NCBI RefSeq assembly: GCF_030068605.1
Contig: NZ_JASJOU010000001.1
Coordinates: 124,001-188,000 of the forward strand
Direction of reading: 5' to 3'
Length of the DNA stretch: 64,000 bases
Source of the DNA: Xanthocytophaga agilis
Lineage (GTDB): Bacteria; Bacteroidota; Bacteroidia; Cytophagales; 172606-1
In this document: positions 42,670 to 51,705 of the stretch, one piece after another
Layout: each line of letters starts with the position of its first letter
Numbering within the stretch: the stretch's first letter is position 1
Program-made: the position numbers and the translations under genes
Notes under the pieces: model-generated
Told to the model about the DNA's origin: nothing
The model's database searches: none
The model's input: only the letters and a program-made list of their open reading frames with translations

Positions 42670-45585
42670 TTAGCGTCCTTGGTCATACCAGGTACGACGG
42701 CGACTAAGTTTAAGATCTTTCAGCATAGAAGCTTTCACTTGAATATCAATAGAATAATATTGATAGGTACCAAAAGGAGCCCAGTTGGCGGTCATTTGCC
42801 AGCAGTGTAAATCTCTGAATATATTGATGGCTGTAGTATTGACAACATAATTTCTCGTAAAATCATATCCTGATGTAACTCCAATACGCCATTTTTCAGT
42901 AAGTTTTACTTCTCCATTAAAAGTAAGCGTTTGGACAACACTTGAAGTACTAAAACCATTTTTAGAATAATTGAAGTTATATGCCAGATTGACGTTCCAG
43001 GGAATATCAAAATCTACATACAGATTAGGATTGGCTTTTATCTGTTGTTTGGTTTGTTCATCCAATGTTGGGTCTTTGTCTACCTTTTCAGCTGTCTTTT
43101 TACTCGCATTTGGATTTAAACTGGTACTAATGCTTAGGTTTAAACTAGTAATACGTCCTAAGCTGCTACCCTGTACTTTTCCCACTCTTCCTGTATTAGA
43201 AGTATAATGACTGGAACGCCAGGCAAATTCATCTACACGACGTTGTATATAAACCGGATTGCCATTAGAATCAAAAACTGGATTATTATCTGCGTCGACC
43301 GATTGAAATTGAACCATCCGGTAAGGATCTAAGGTAGATGTGAAATTGATATCTACTTTTTTGAATAGTTTGGTACGTGCTGATATACTAATGTTGGACA
43401 GTTTTAATGAATCTGCTGCTAAGTTATAACTGCCTGAAAAACCAAAATTATCTAGAAGGCTTACTTTTTCGTACTTCACTTTTGCTGTATCGCTTTTGGC
43501 TTTTATTTTGGCTTCAAGTGTATTACTCAAACTAAATGTAATGCTTTTTGAAAGACTGGCACTGGGTAAGTTACTGGTACTGGCAAAACGGGGGAGCCTC
43601 ACCTTTGTCATTTCTCCTGAAGAGTCTCTTACCATGGCTATCTGATAAAACCCAAATTTATCAGGTGATAAATCAGGTGTAAAGCTAAAACCTATACTTG
43701 GAACCATTCGGTGGCGAATTGCCTCAATTCGTTTGCCATGAACATTAAACATCCCATAAATATTGGTTGTCAGACTGGCACTGGCAGAATAAGAGCTTGA
43801 ACGGGCAAATCCACGTGCTGTATCAACCCGAATACTATCACCCTGATTGAATGAAAGTGCTGAGTTAATTAATTGATTGTTAGCATCATAGAACGTTAAT
43901 TTTTGAGGATACCAGGTTTCTTTGTAATTGAAACTATAGTTCATACTCAGATATTTAAGTAGCTTCATAGTCATAGAAACTGGTATAGTATGGGTTACAC
44001 CTTTATCCGCTCTTTTCCACAGTAATCCAGCATTTGAGAAATTGAAAGGAAGAGTATCTCCGTTGGTCTGATATGCATTCAATATAGGTAGTCCCTGATA
44101 GGATGTGGCAAAAGATTGAGGTGAGTTACTGATTCTGTTATATCCATCTAATTGATATGCCATATTTAAGGTTTGCCAGAAATATTTGCTGCTGCTTCCT
44201 CCTTTTCCTTTCAATGGGTAGAATCTGTTAAGAGAGATGTTAAATTCAGGTAGAGATGTATTAACAATACCTGTTACTGTATTCATGTCCTGTCTGGCAC
44301 TTGCACTATAGGTTACCGGCAGGTTTTTAATTGAGAAAGAGTTGGAGTAAGAAATACTAGAAGTAAACGAAGACGAGATTCTTCGGCTAATATCATTTTG
44401 TACACCTGCACCTGCATAGGCAAATTTGGAGTTATAATTGGTAGAACCTAAGTTAACACTTGCGGAAAAACGTCCTGTTCCTTTACTGAAAGGCGTATGT
44501 GACCAGCTAATCCAGAATGCATCTGTACGTGATTTAAATCCTTCATCACCTGTACTTTGTCGGTTAAAGCGTAAGTCAAGTGAACCGCTGTATGTATATT
44601 TCTTCGTATAGGCTGAACGAACATTCAGACCCCATCCACCCCTCGAATAAACCTCACCCAGGAAACTCATATCCATATAATCACTCATCGCCCAATAGTA
44701 GCCACCCTGGCGTAAGAAAAAGCCTCTATTAGTAGGTTCTTCTCCATAAGTTGGTACAATAACACCTGATTTGCGTTTTTCAGAAGAATAGGGAAAGAAA
44801 CCAAACGGAAGTCCTAAAGGCAAGGGAATGCCACTCAGATAAAAATTAAAAGGACCAGAAACAACCTGTTTATTACCTACCACCTTAATTTTCCGGGCTG
44901 CAATATGGAAGTGAGGATTGGGTAAATTACAGGTTGTATAAATAGCACCTTTAATGTAAAGGTTATCATATGGATCTTTAAATACATCTGTTCCTCTAAC
45001 ATATCCTTCCCCTTGTTGGGTTATAACGCCACTGATTATCGCCTTTTTGGTTTTAATATTATATTGAATATTTTCTGTTTCATATTTTTGGCTCCCTTCT
45101 GTAAAAACGGGCGCTCCAACCACTTTACCTGTGGAATCTTTTACCCCTTGCGCCTCTACAATTCCTGTTTCCCAGTTTATTTCTATGTATTCTGCATCCA
45201 AGGCAATATCTCCATAATTGATCTTTGCCTGACCATATAGTCGGGCTATTTTACCATTAACATCCAGTATAATAGAATCCTGAGCACTATATGTAACAGA
45301 AGTCTCAATTTCTCTGCTTTGTCTTCGCAAACTGTCTGTTTGTGCTCCCTGAGCTGTTGTGTCTCTCAACAAAGACGGTTTTTTTAACGAATCAAGTGCT
45401 GTGCTACGTGGAGAAACACGTACGCTGTCACGGCGATTCTGACCATAAGTGGTTATTATTGTACCTGTAAGAATACAACCGAATACTAGAAGAAGGCAAG
45501 ATAAACGCAAAAGATGTTTCAGTTTTATTAAAAAATTTACATTTTTGCACAAATTTAGGGCATTCGAGACAAAAAATTGAAGCAT
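42670..45585 (-). CDS. lptD: LPS assembly protein LptD (Bacteroidota type)
   Basis: Outer-membrane component that inserts lipopolysaccharide into the outer leaflet, together with LptE. An N-terminal signal region (LLRLSCLLLVFGCILTG) is followed by an OstA/LptA-like beta-taco domain (ILDVNGKIARLYGQAKINYGDIALDAEYIEI, TENIQYNIKTKKAIISG), then the large barrel starting at LYIKGAIYTTCNLPNPHF and KSGVIVPTYGEEPTNRGFFL. Start is uncertain: ATG 45585 is the last in-frame ATG but abuts the divergent amidase start at 45587, while an exact minus-strand -7 box at 45550-45557 points to a start nearer 45510 (TTG), just before the hydrophobic core. The frame also continues upstream to 45711, which would overlap the amidase and is rejected. 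Confidence 0.9.
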   Translation of the reverse strand: MLQFFVSNALNLCKNVNFLIKLKHLLRLSCLLLVFGCILTGTIITTYGQNRRDSVRVSPRSTALDSLKKPSLLRDTTAQGAQTDSLRRQSREIETSVTYSAQDSIILDVNGKIARLYGQAKINYGDIALDAEYIEINWETGIVEAQGVKDSTGKVVGAPVFTEGSQKYETENIQYNIKTKKAIISGVITQQGEGYVRGTDVFKDPYDNLYIKGAIYTTCNLPNPHFHIAARKIKVVGNKQVVSGPFNFYLSGIPLPLGLPFGFFPYSSEKRKSGVIVPTYGEEPTNRGFFLRQGGYYWAMSDYMDMSFLGEVYSRGGWGLNVRSAYTKKYTYSGSLDLRFNRQSTGDEGFKSRTDAFWISWSHTPFSKGTGRFSASVNLGSTNYNSKFAYAGAGVQNDISRRISSSFTSSISYSNSFSIKNLPVTYSASARQDMNTVTGIVNTSLPEFNISLNRFYPLKGKGGSSSKYFWQTLNMAYQLDGYNRISNSPQSFATSYQGLPILNAYQTNGDTLPFNFSNAGLLWKRADKGVTHTIPVSMTMKLLKYLSMNYSFNYKETWYPQKLTFYDANNQLINSALSFNQGDSIRVDTARGFARSSSYSASASLTTNIYGMFNVHGKRIEAIRHRMVPSIGFSFTPDLSPDKFGFYQIAMVRDSSGEMTKVRLPRFASTSNLPSASLSKSITFSLSNTLEAKIKAKSDTAKVKYEKVSLLDNFGFSGSYNLAADSLKLSNISISARTKLFKKVDINFTSTLDPYRMVQFQSVDADNNPVFDSNGNPVYIQRRVDEFAWRSSHYTSNTGRVGKVQGSSLGRITSLNLSISTSLNPNASKKTAEKVDKDPTLDEQTKQQIKANPNLYVDFDIPWNVNLAYNFNYSKNGFSTSSVVQTLTFNGEVKLTEKWRIGVTSGYDFTRNYVVNTTAINIFRDLHCWQMTANWAPFGTYQYYSIDIQVKASMLKDLKLSRRRTWYDQGR
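45550..45557 (-). promoter_or_regulatory. Candidate -7 box (TAAATTTG) for lptD
   Basis: Exact TAnnTTTG on the minus strand lying inside the N-terminal codons predicted from ATG 45585; TTG -33 element not found at usual spacing. Confidence 0.4.
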
Positions 45586-45586
45586 T

Positions 45587-46372
45587 GTGAAAAATATTAT
45601 TCTCATTTTTGTACTGGGTATTATAGTTTCGTTATGTGCTTTTACTCCATTAGAAAAACGCCCCCAATACAAACTACGTCTGGTGGTTATTGATGCAGGC
45701 CATGGTGGCAAAGATCCAGGTACTCATGGAAAATATGTACAGGAAAAAGAAATTGCTTTGAAAGTAGCCTTGGAAGTAGGCAAAACTATAAAAAAGAACT
45801 TTCCTGATGTAAAAGTACTTTATACCCGTATGACTGATAAGTTTGTGGACTTACAGGAACGTGCTGCAATTGCTAACAGAAATCATGCCGATCTTTTCAT
45901 CTCGATTCATTGTAACTCAAATAATTCCAAAGCGATAGCTGGAACAGAAACCTATACAATGGGGTTACATACTTCGGAAGGAAATCTGGAGGTTGCTAAA
46001 CGGGAAAACTCTGCTATTCTGTTAGAAGATAATCACGAAAAAAAATATGGTGGGTATGATCCTGACTCTCCTATGGGACATATTTTGTTTGCCAATTATC
46101 AAAGTGCTTATATGGAAAATAGCCTTAGATTTGCTAGCCATGTAGAGTCTCAGTTTGAAAAAAGAGCAAACCGGCACAGCAGAGGGGTGAGACAGGCAGG
46201 ATTTATCGTTCTATGGAAAACAGCTATGCCTAGTGCTCTTATTGAGATTGGCTTTCTGAGTAACCTGACAGAGGAAAAATATCTTAGAACAGAAGAAGGC
46301 CGTTCAAATATTGCAAACGCCATTTATCGCGGATTTAAAGCGTATAAAGAAGATATGGAAACAACAGATTGA
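45587..46372 (+). CDS. N-acetylmuramoyl-L-alanine amidase
   Basis: Zinc amidase (Amidase_3, AmiC-like) that cleaves the amide bond between muramic acid and the stem peptide, used in cell separation or remodelling. A GTG start gives an N-terminal signal or anchor (MKNIILIFVLGIIVSLCAF). The catalytic domain has VVIDAGHGGKDPGTHG (zinc His), EKEIALKVALEVGK (zinc Glu), FISIHCNSNNSK (zinc His) and PSALIEIGFLSNLTEEKYL (catalytic Glu). No LysM or AMIN domain is present. The MlaD-like gene follows 120 bp downstream, as is common in Bacteroidota. Confidence 0.94.
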   Translation: MKNIILIFVLGIIVSLCAFTPLEKRPQYKLRLVVIDAGHGGKDPGTHGKYVQEKEIALKVALEVGKTIKKNFPDVKVLYTRMTDKFVDLQERAAIANRNHADLFISIHCNSNNSKAIAGTETYTMGLHTSEGNLEVAKRENSAILLEDNHEKKYGGYDPDSPMGHILFANYQSAYMENSLRFASHVESQFEKRANRHSRGVRQAGFIVLWKTAMPSALIEIGFLSNLTEEKYLRTEEGRSNIANAIYRGFKAYKEDMETTD

Positions 46373-46492
46373 ACTTTCTGTATCATGACAGATAAAAGCC
46401 ATTTTTATTTCCTAACAATTTTGTTTTTCTAGTATTATTGGACCAATTTAAATAGGGTTTAAACATTGATTTTTTAACTTAATTATTTTGCT

Positions 46493-47428
46493 GTGGCAGT
46501 CTCGAAAGAAATTAGAATAGGTATACTGGCTCTTGTGTCAGGTGTTGTTTTATATTTTGGTTTCAATTACCTGAAAGGTTCTGATCTTTTCTCTAACAAG
46601 GAGTATTATTATGCTATTTATCCTAATGCTGAGGGATTAAATGTTTCAAATCCTATTACAATCAATGGGGTGCAAGTGGGGCAGGTAGCTGGTAAAACAT
46701 TACTTCAGAATCATGGAAATCATGTGCTTATCACATTGGATATAGAAAAAGAAGTAAAACTCAATGATTCAACTGTTGCAATAGTTGCCAGCACTGGTTT
46801 ATTGGGTGGCAAAGAAATTAAACTTCTGATTGGTAAAGGTGGTCGTCCATTGGATGAAGGGGATACTTTGATCTCACAAACTGAAGTAGATATGTTGGGA
46901 AAACTCGCTGACGAAGCAAAGCCTTTAAGTCGTGACCTGGATACCGCCTTGAATAACCTGAATGTTTTGCTAAAACAATTTCAACAGATAAGCAAGCCTT
47001 TGGGAGGAACATTACAAAATCTGGAGAATACTTCTTCTGCTTTAAATGGTATACTGGCACAAAATCAGGCTGCTATCAAGGGTATTCTAACAAATCTGAA
47101 TGCAATGTCTAGTGCTCTAAATGATCCTCAAACAGGAGTAAAACCTTTAATGGCAAAATTGAATGCAACAGGGGATAGCTTAAGCCGAATACAGTTAGGC
47201 CAGACAGTTGACAAGGCCAATGCATCACTTGCTAATATTAGCAAATTGTTAAATGAGATTAATCAAGGACAAGGATCATTGGGCAAACTGGCAAAAAATG
47301 ACTCACTTTATAATAACCTGAATCGATTTTCTGCCAATCTGGATAGTCTGATGGTTGATTTCCGTGAACATCCTAAGCGATATGTACATTTCTCTGTGTT
47401 TGGAAAAAAGGATAAGACAAAAAAATAA
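46493..47428 (+). CDS. MlaD/MCE family lipid-transport protein
   Basis: Membrane-anchored protein of the MCE family, which binds lipid in the periplasm for ABC-driven transport between membranes. One N-terminal helix (IGILALVSGVVLYFGFNYL) is followed by the MCE domain (about 35-115: YYAIYPNAEGLNVSNPITINGVQVGQV, LLGGKEIKLLIGKG) and a long helical region (about 125-280) with repeating LN-rich segments. The start is GTG; no ATG is available near it. Spacing to the amidase suggests one transcript. MlaE and MlaF partners are not in the window. Confidence 0.92.
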   Translation: MAVSKEIRIGILALVSGVVLYFGFNYLKGSDLFSNKEYYYAIYPNAEGLNVSNPITINGVQVGQVAGKTLLQNHGNHVLITLDIEKEVKLNDSTVAIVASTGLLGGKEIKLLIGKGGRPLDEGDTLISQTEVDMLGKLADEAKPLSRDLDTALNNLNVLLKQFQQISKPLGGTLQNLENTSSALNGILAQNQAAIKGILTNLNAMSSALNDPQTGVKPLMAKLNATGDSLSRIQLGQTVDKANASLANISKLLNEINQGQGSLGKLAKNDSLYNNLNRFSANLDSLMVDFREHPKRYVHFSVFGKKDKTKK

Positions 47429-47448
47429 AACAGCTAATTAGCTAGTCA

Positions 47449-47482
47449 AAAACCTTCAGTATCTCACTGAAGGTTTTTTTAT
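47449..47482 (+). terminator. Terminator after the MlaD-like gene
   Basis: 12-bp stem AAAACCTTCAGT / ACTGAAGGTTTT, loop ATCTC, followed by T-rich sequence. Confidence 0.9.
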
Positions 47483-47573
47483 TTCCATTGTTTTTGATTT
47501 TTGTCTATATTTTTCCCGTAAAAGTATAACTTAGTTCCAGTTAGATTTCATCACGCAACTGATAAGCCATTCT

Positions 47574-49202
47574 ATGAATTCGGAATTAGCTAAAAATGAA
47601 CAGACAAATAAACAGCTAAGCGCTGATCTTATTGAAAAATTAAAGAAGATACATCTGGGTGGAGGAGAGAAAAAAATTGCAGACCAGCATCAGAAAGGTA
47701 AGCTTACCGCAAGAGAACGTATCCAATACCTGATTGACAAGGAAAGTGATTTTCTGGAAGTCGGAGCCTGGGCGGGATATGGTATGTATGAGGCTGATGG
47801 CGGATGTCCAGCTGGAGGAGTAATTACAGGAATTGGCTATATTCATGGACGTCAGTGTGTGATTGTTGCCAATGATGCTACTGTTAAAGCAGGAGCCTGG
47901 TTTCCTATTACAGCAAAAAAAAACCTTCGCGCACAGGAAATAGCAATAGAAAACAGATTGCCAATCATATATCTGGTTGACAGTGCAGGGGTTTATCTAC
48001 CTATGCAGGACGAAGTTTTTCCGGATAAAGAACATTTTGGACGTATTTTCAGAAATAATGCTCAGATGTCTTCATTGGGAATTGTTCAGATCGCAGCCAT
48101 TATGGGGTCTTGTGTAGCCGGAGGAGCTTATTTACCTATAATGTCAGATGAAGCTATGATTGTAGAAGGAACAGGCTCTATATTTCTGGCAGGGTCTTAT
48201 CTGGTCAAGGCTGCTATCGGGGAGGATGTAGACAATGAGACTCTGGGTGGTGCTACTACTCATTGTGAAATTTCAGGCGTAACAGATAATAAATATCCTA
48301 ATGATCAGGAATGTCTTGCTGCTATTCGTCGCATAATTGATAAAATGGGTCATGTTCCTAAAGCAGGATTTGATAGAGCCGCACCTGTGCCGCCTAAAGA
48401 GAACCCTCAGGAACTGTATGGCTTATTTCCATCGGATCGGGTAAAACCCTATGACATGCGTGAAATTATCAAGCGTTTGGTTGATAATTCAGAGTTTGAT
48501 GAATATAAAGAATTGTATGGGAAAAGTTTGCTTTGTGGCTTGGCACGTATAGACGGGTGGGCTGTTGGAATTATTGCCAATCAGAGAACTATGGTAAAGA
48601 CAAAAAAAGGAGAAATGCAGATGGGCGGAGTAATCTATTCAGATTCGGCAGATAAAGCGGCACGATTTATTATGAATTGTAATCAGAAACGTATACCACT
48701 GGTGTTTTTACAGGATGTAACCGGGTTTATGGTAGGGAGCCGTTCTGAACAGGGAGGAATTATAAAAGATGGCGCGAAGATGGTAAATGCAATGGCAAAT
48801 TCTGTAGTGCCTAAATTTACAGTAGTAGTAGGTAATTCATATGGTGCAGGAAATTATGCGATGTGTGGCCGTGCATATGACCCCCGATTAATGGTTGCCT
48901 GGCCTTCAGCTCAACTGGCAGTAATGAGTGGGGCTTCTGCTGCCAAAACATTGTTGCAAATTCAGCTGGCAGCCTTAAAAGCTAAAGGAAAAGAGATTAC
49001 ACCTGAGGAAGAAAAAAAGATGTTTGAAACCATTAAGACTCAGTATGATAATCAGTTGTCTCCATATTATGCTGCAGCCCGGTTATGGATTGATGCAGTA
49101 ATAGACCCACTGGAAACTCGTAAAATACTATCAATGGGAATCGAAGCTGCTAATCATGCACCTATTGAAAAACGGTATAATGTAGGAGTTATTCAGACGT
49201 GA
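47574..49202 (+). CDS. Acyl-CoA carboxylase carboxyltransferase subunit (methylcrotonyl-CoA carboxylase type)
   Basis: Beta subunit of a biotin-dependent acyl-CoA carboxylase, 542 residues. Both crotonase-like halves are present: LTARERIQYLIDKESDFLEVG and VDSAGVYLPMQDEVFPDKEHFGRIFRN in the first, and GFMVGSRSEQGGIIKDGAKMVNAM with NSYGAGNYAMCGRAYDPR in the second. The LPMQ-EVFPD-FGR sequence and the length are closer to methylcrotonyl-CoA carboxylase (leucine degradation) than to propionyl-CoA carboxylase, but substrate should be regarded as provisional. The biotin carboxylase subunit is not adjacent. Confidence 0.9.
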   Translation: MNSELAKNEQTNKQLSADLIEKLKKIHLGGGEKKIADQHQKGKLTARERIQYLIDKESDFLEVGAWAGYGMYEADGGCPAGGVITGIGYIHGRQCVIVANDATVKAGAWFPITAKKNLRAQEIAIENRLPIIYLVDSAGVYLPMQDEVFPDKEHFGRIFRNNAQMSSLGIVQIAAIMGSCVAGGAYLPIMSDEAMIVEGTGSIFLAGSYLVKAAIGEDVDNETLGGATTHCEISGVTDNKYPNDQECLAAIRRIIDKMGHVPKAGFDRAAPVPPKENPQELYGLFPSDRVKPYDMREIIKRLVDNSEFDEYKELYGKSLLCGLARIDGWAVGIIANQRTMVKTKKGEMQMGGVIYSDSADKAARFIMNCNQKRIPLVFLQDVTGFMVGSRSEQGGIIKDGAKMVNAMANSVVPKFTVVVGNSYGAGNYAMCGRAYDPRLMVAWPSAQLAVMSGASAAKTLLQIQLAALKAKGKEITPEEEKKMFETIKTQYDNQLSPYYAAARLWIDAVIDPLETRKILSMGIEAANHAPIEKRYNVGVIQT

Positions 49203-49285
49203 GGATTGTTATCTATATAACAAATCTGAGAGGTTCTCTAATCAGAATGTATCTGTTTGAATTGTTATCGAATCTGATTATTTGT

Positions 49286-49316
49286 TTGTTTCTTGTTTTT
49301 AGAATTGACACATTTG
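49286..49316 (+). promoter_or_regulatory. Promoter for the SirB1-like gene (TTG-N20-CACATTTG)
   Basis: TTG at 49286-49288, 20-bp spacer, -7 box with one mismatch at 49309-49316. It places the start of transcription near 49323 and so supports translation from ATG 49342 rather than 49318. Confidence 0.5.
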
Positions 49317-49341
49317 CGTGTACGCTACGTTTTGCCTTGCT

Positions 49342-50193
49342 ATGAATACAAATGAAATCAAAGCTTTGGTGTCTCTATTAGATGACGATGATAAGGAAGT
49401 CCAACTACATGTAGAGCAAAGGATTATTTCTTTGGGTGGGCCAGTGATTCCTTTTCTGGAGGCTGAGTGGGAGACAAATTTTAATCCAATTGTTCAGAAG
49501 AAGATAGAAGAACTGATTCATACCTTACAGTTTGATGCTTTAAAACAACGTTTAAGGGAATGGAAGGATAGTGAGACACAAGATTTGCTGGAAGGCATGT
49601 GGTTAGTGGCTACATATCAATATCCTGATTTGTCTTTGGAGAGATTGAAAAAAGATCTGGAACAGATCTATTATGATGCATGGCTTGAATTTAAGGCCGA
49701 CGTGCATGCATATGACCAGGTGAAAATACTAAACAGTGTGATGTTTAGTAAATTGAAGTTTGCTGCTAATACAAAAAACTTTCATTCTCCTGCCAATTGT
49801 ATGATCAATATTGTGCTGGATTCTAAAAGAGGTAATCCTATTTCACTTTGTGTGATTTATATGCTTATTGCTCATAAGTTGAAACTGCCTATTTATGGAG
49901 TAAACCTTCCTAATCTATTTATTCTGACATTTAAAACGGCAGAAACTCAATTTTATATAAACGTATTTAATAAAGGGATTGTCTTTTCCAGATCTGATAT
50001 AGATAGTTATATCAAACAGTTAAATTTACCTCCTTCTGATATTTTCTATGAACCTTGTTCAAATGTAGATATTATCAAACGGGTGCTTCGTAATTTGTCT
50101 CTGGCTTTTGAGAAAACAGGTGATAGTGATAAGATGGAAGAAGTACGTTTACTATTGGATGTGGTGACAGAAAACAAAGAGAGTCAAGAGTAA
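49342..50193 (+). CDS. SirB1-like transglutaminase-fold protein
   Basis: A 283-residue cytoplasmic protein. An N-terminal HEAT-like helical part (LVSLLDDDDKEVQLHVEQRIISLGGPVIPFLEAEWE) leads into the SirB1/Transglut_core2 domain, recognised by FHSPANCMINIVLDSKRGNPISLCVIYMLIAHKLKLPIYGVNLPNLFIL; in this family the transglutaminase Cys and His are usually altered and the position usually held by Cys here reads SLCVIY. Biochemical role is unknown. ATG 49342 was chosen over 49318 because of the promoter. It converges with the LEA-like lipoprotein gene across a perfect terminator. Confidence 0.82.
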   Translation: MNTNEIKALVSLLDDDDKEVQLHVEQRIISLGGPVIPFLEAEWETNFNPIVQKKIEELIHTLQFDALKQRLREWKDSETQDLLEGMWLVATYQYPDLSLERLKKDLEQIYYDAWLEFKADVHAYDQVKILNSVMFSKLKFAANTKNFHSPANCMINIVLDSKRGNPISLCVIYMLIAHKLKLPIYGVNLPNLFILTFKTAETQFYINVFNKGIVFSRSDIDSYIKQLNLPPSDIFYEPCSNVDIIKRVLRNLSLAFEKTGDSDKMEEVRLLLDVVTENKESQE

Positions 50194-50210
50194 TTTGATA
50201 TCTTTTACAG

Positions 50211-50256
50211 AATAATAAAAAAGACTGAAGAACATTCTTCAGTCTTTTTTATTATT
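50211..50256. terminator. Bidirectional terminator with perfect 21-bp stem
   Basis: AATAATAAAAAAGACTGAAGA paired exactly with its complement around a 4-nt loop (ACAT), between convergent genes, with A/T-rich arms giving T tracts on both strands. Confidence 0.92.
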
Positions 50257-50259
50257 CTG

Positions 50260-50856
50260 TTAGCTGCCTGTTCCAAAGTTTGTACTTAGCGTAATATAGC
50301 CTGGATAAGGAATCGTAAGGCTGCCAATCATAATAGATGGCTTTATCTTGAGAGATAATTTAGGAGACGGTTTATTCCCTGCTCCAACAAGCCCTAAGCC
50401 TAGGTTGATATTTTCATCCATGCTATTCTTAGCCATGATTTTGCGTAAATCAGCATTGATTTGTACAGGAATAGTCGCTGTTCCTCCACTGGGGGCAATA
50501 CTTACTCGATCATTTAATGTACCCGTTACGATCTCTTTGCCTTCAATCAATAATATCCACTCCATCTTATTCATGGCAGCTGTCGCATCATTAGGATTTT
50601 GAGCATCTACATTAATAGTTAGTGATAAAGGCATCGTACCTGATGCATAAGCTGCTGTTAATTTACCAGCTTGCAGAAGGTTCATGTCGGATAAACTTTT
50701 TATCTGCTGTACATTAACGCCTGCCAGGTTTGTGTTTTGGACTGAACTCATTCTAAACTGGCACTTGGTAAAATTGGCCATTTGTTTGAGTTGAGTACAG
50801 GAAAAAGAAACCAGCAATAGTGCTATTATCCATAATAAAGAACTTTTTTTCAACAT
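50260..50856 (-). CDS. LEA type 2 / WHy-domain-like lipoprotein
   Basis: A 198-residue lipoprotein with lipobox LLLVSFSCTQ at the signal-peptide end. The mature part resembles the water-stress/hypersensitive-response (WHy, LEA_2) beta-sandwich: LSLTINVDAQNPNDATAAMNKMEWILLIEGKEIVTGTLND...ATIPVQINADL, with the NPN motif typical of the fold. Such proteins are common in Bacteroidota but poorly understood. Assignment rests on motif recall, so moderate confidence. Confidence 0.72.
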   Translation of the reverse strand: MLKKSSLLWIIALLLVSFSCTQLKQMANFTKCQFRMSSVQNTNLAGVNVQQIKSLSDMNLLQAGKLTAAYASGTMPLSLTINVDAQNPNDATAAMNKMEWILLIEGKEIVTGTLNDRVSIAPSGGTATIPVQINADLRKIMAKNSMDENINLGLGLVGAGNKPSPKLSLKIKPSIMIGSLTIPYPGYITLSTNFGTGS

Positions 50857-51079
50857 AGGTATGGTATTTTAGTAACTAATTGGACTTAATAACTGAGAGT
50901 AAAAATTAACCTTACAAAAATAAGGCCTTTCTTGTGTTAGAGATGAAATTTTTGTATGTTAACTGAACGTTCTATGTACAGAATTAAAGTGAATAATAAA
51001 AATGTTTGCTTCTACTTTATTGGTATATAGAGGTTTATGTTTCTTGTTTGATCTGATGGTTGCATAAATTTTGTGTAAA

Positions 51080-51637
51080 ATGATAGAACAAATTCCAGCT
51101 AAGGGTAAATTACTGATTGCGGAACCTTTTTTGGGGGATCCTAACTTTGAACGTAGCGTTGTTTTACTCTGTGAACATACGGAAACAGGATCTTTTGGTT
51201 TTGTTCTGAATCAGACTACAGTACTGACGCTTAAAGATGTAATTGAAGATGAAATCTATGCAGACCTCCCATTACATATTGGTGGACCTGTAGAGCATAA
51301 TACACTCCATTTTATCCATCGCATGGGAACAATCATTGATGATACAATTCCGATAGCTGATGATTTATATTGGGGGGGCGATTTTGAACAGGTGAAGAGT
51401 TTGCTTAACATGGGAAAAATGTCAACAGATGATATTCGTTTCTTTGTTGGATATTCCGGATGGGGTGAACAACAGTTAGAGAATGAACTGAAACAAAATG
51501 CATGGATTGTTACTGATGCGGAATCTTCCTTTATTTTTCAAACACCAGCAGATCAATTCTGGCGTAATATATTGCGTCGTATGGATGGTAAATATAAAGC
51601 TTTTGCCAATTATCCAACAGATCCCCGCTTGAACTAA
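51080..51637 (+). CDS. YqgE/AlgH family protein
   Basis: A 185-residue protein of the UPF0301 family. The N-terminus GKLLIAEPFLGDPNFERSVVLLCEHTETGSFGFVLNQ and the middle LPLHIGGPVEHNTLHFIH and FFVGYSGWGEQQLENELKQNAWIV blocks are family hallmarks. Despite the name AlgH, its molecular role is not established. The frame opens three codons earlier at a TTG, but ATG 51080 is the natural start. Confidence 0.93.
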   Translation: MIEQIPAKGKLLIAEPFLGDPNFERSVVLLCEHTETGSFGFVLNQTTVLTLKDVIEDEIYADLPLHIGGPVEHNTLHFIHRMGTIIDDTIPIADDLYWGGDFEQVKSLLNMGKMSTDDIRFFVGYSGWGEQQLENELKQNAWIVTDAESSFIFQTPADQFWRNILRRMDGKYKAFANYPTDPRLN

Positions 51638-51643
51638 GAATGA

Positions 51644-51690
51644 GTTTACTGCCTGTACATTTGTTTTGAACAGGCAGTAAACATATCTTT
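51644..51690. terminator. Terminator-like hairpin between yqgE and the GT4 gene
   Basis: Perfect 13-bp stem GTTTACTGCCTGT / ACAGGCAGTAAAC with a 13-nt loop, followed by ATATCTTTTTT. Confidence 0.7.
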
Positions 51691-51705
51691 TTTCAGATTT
51701 TTACT

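Noticed and set aside
45586-45711. Upstream extension of lptD to 45711
   Set aside because: It overlaps the 5' part of the amidase gene on the opposite strand and has no signal-peptide character.
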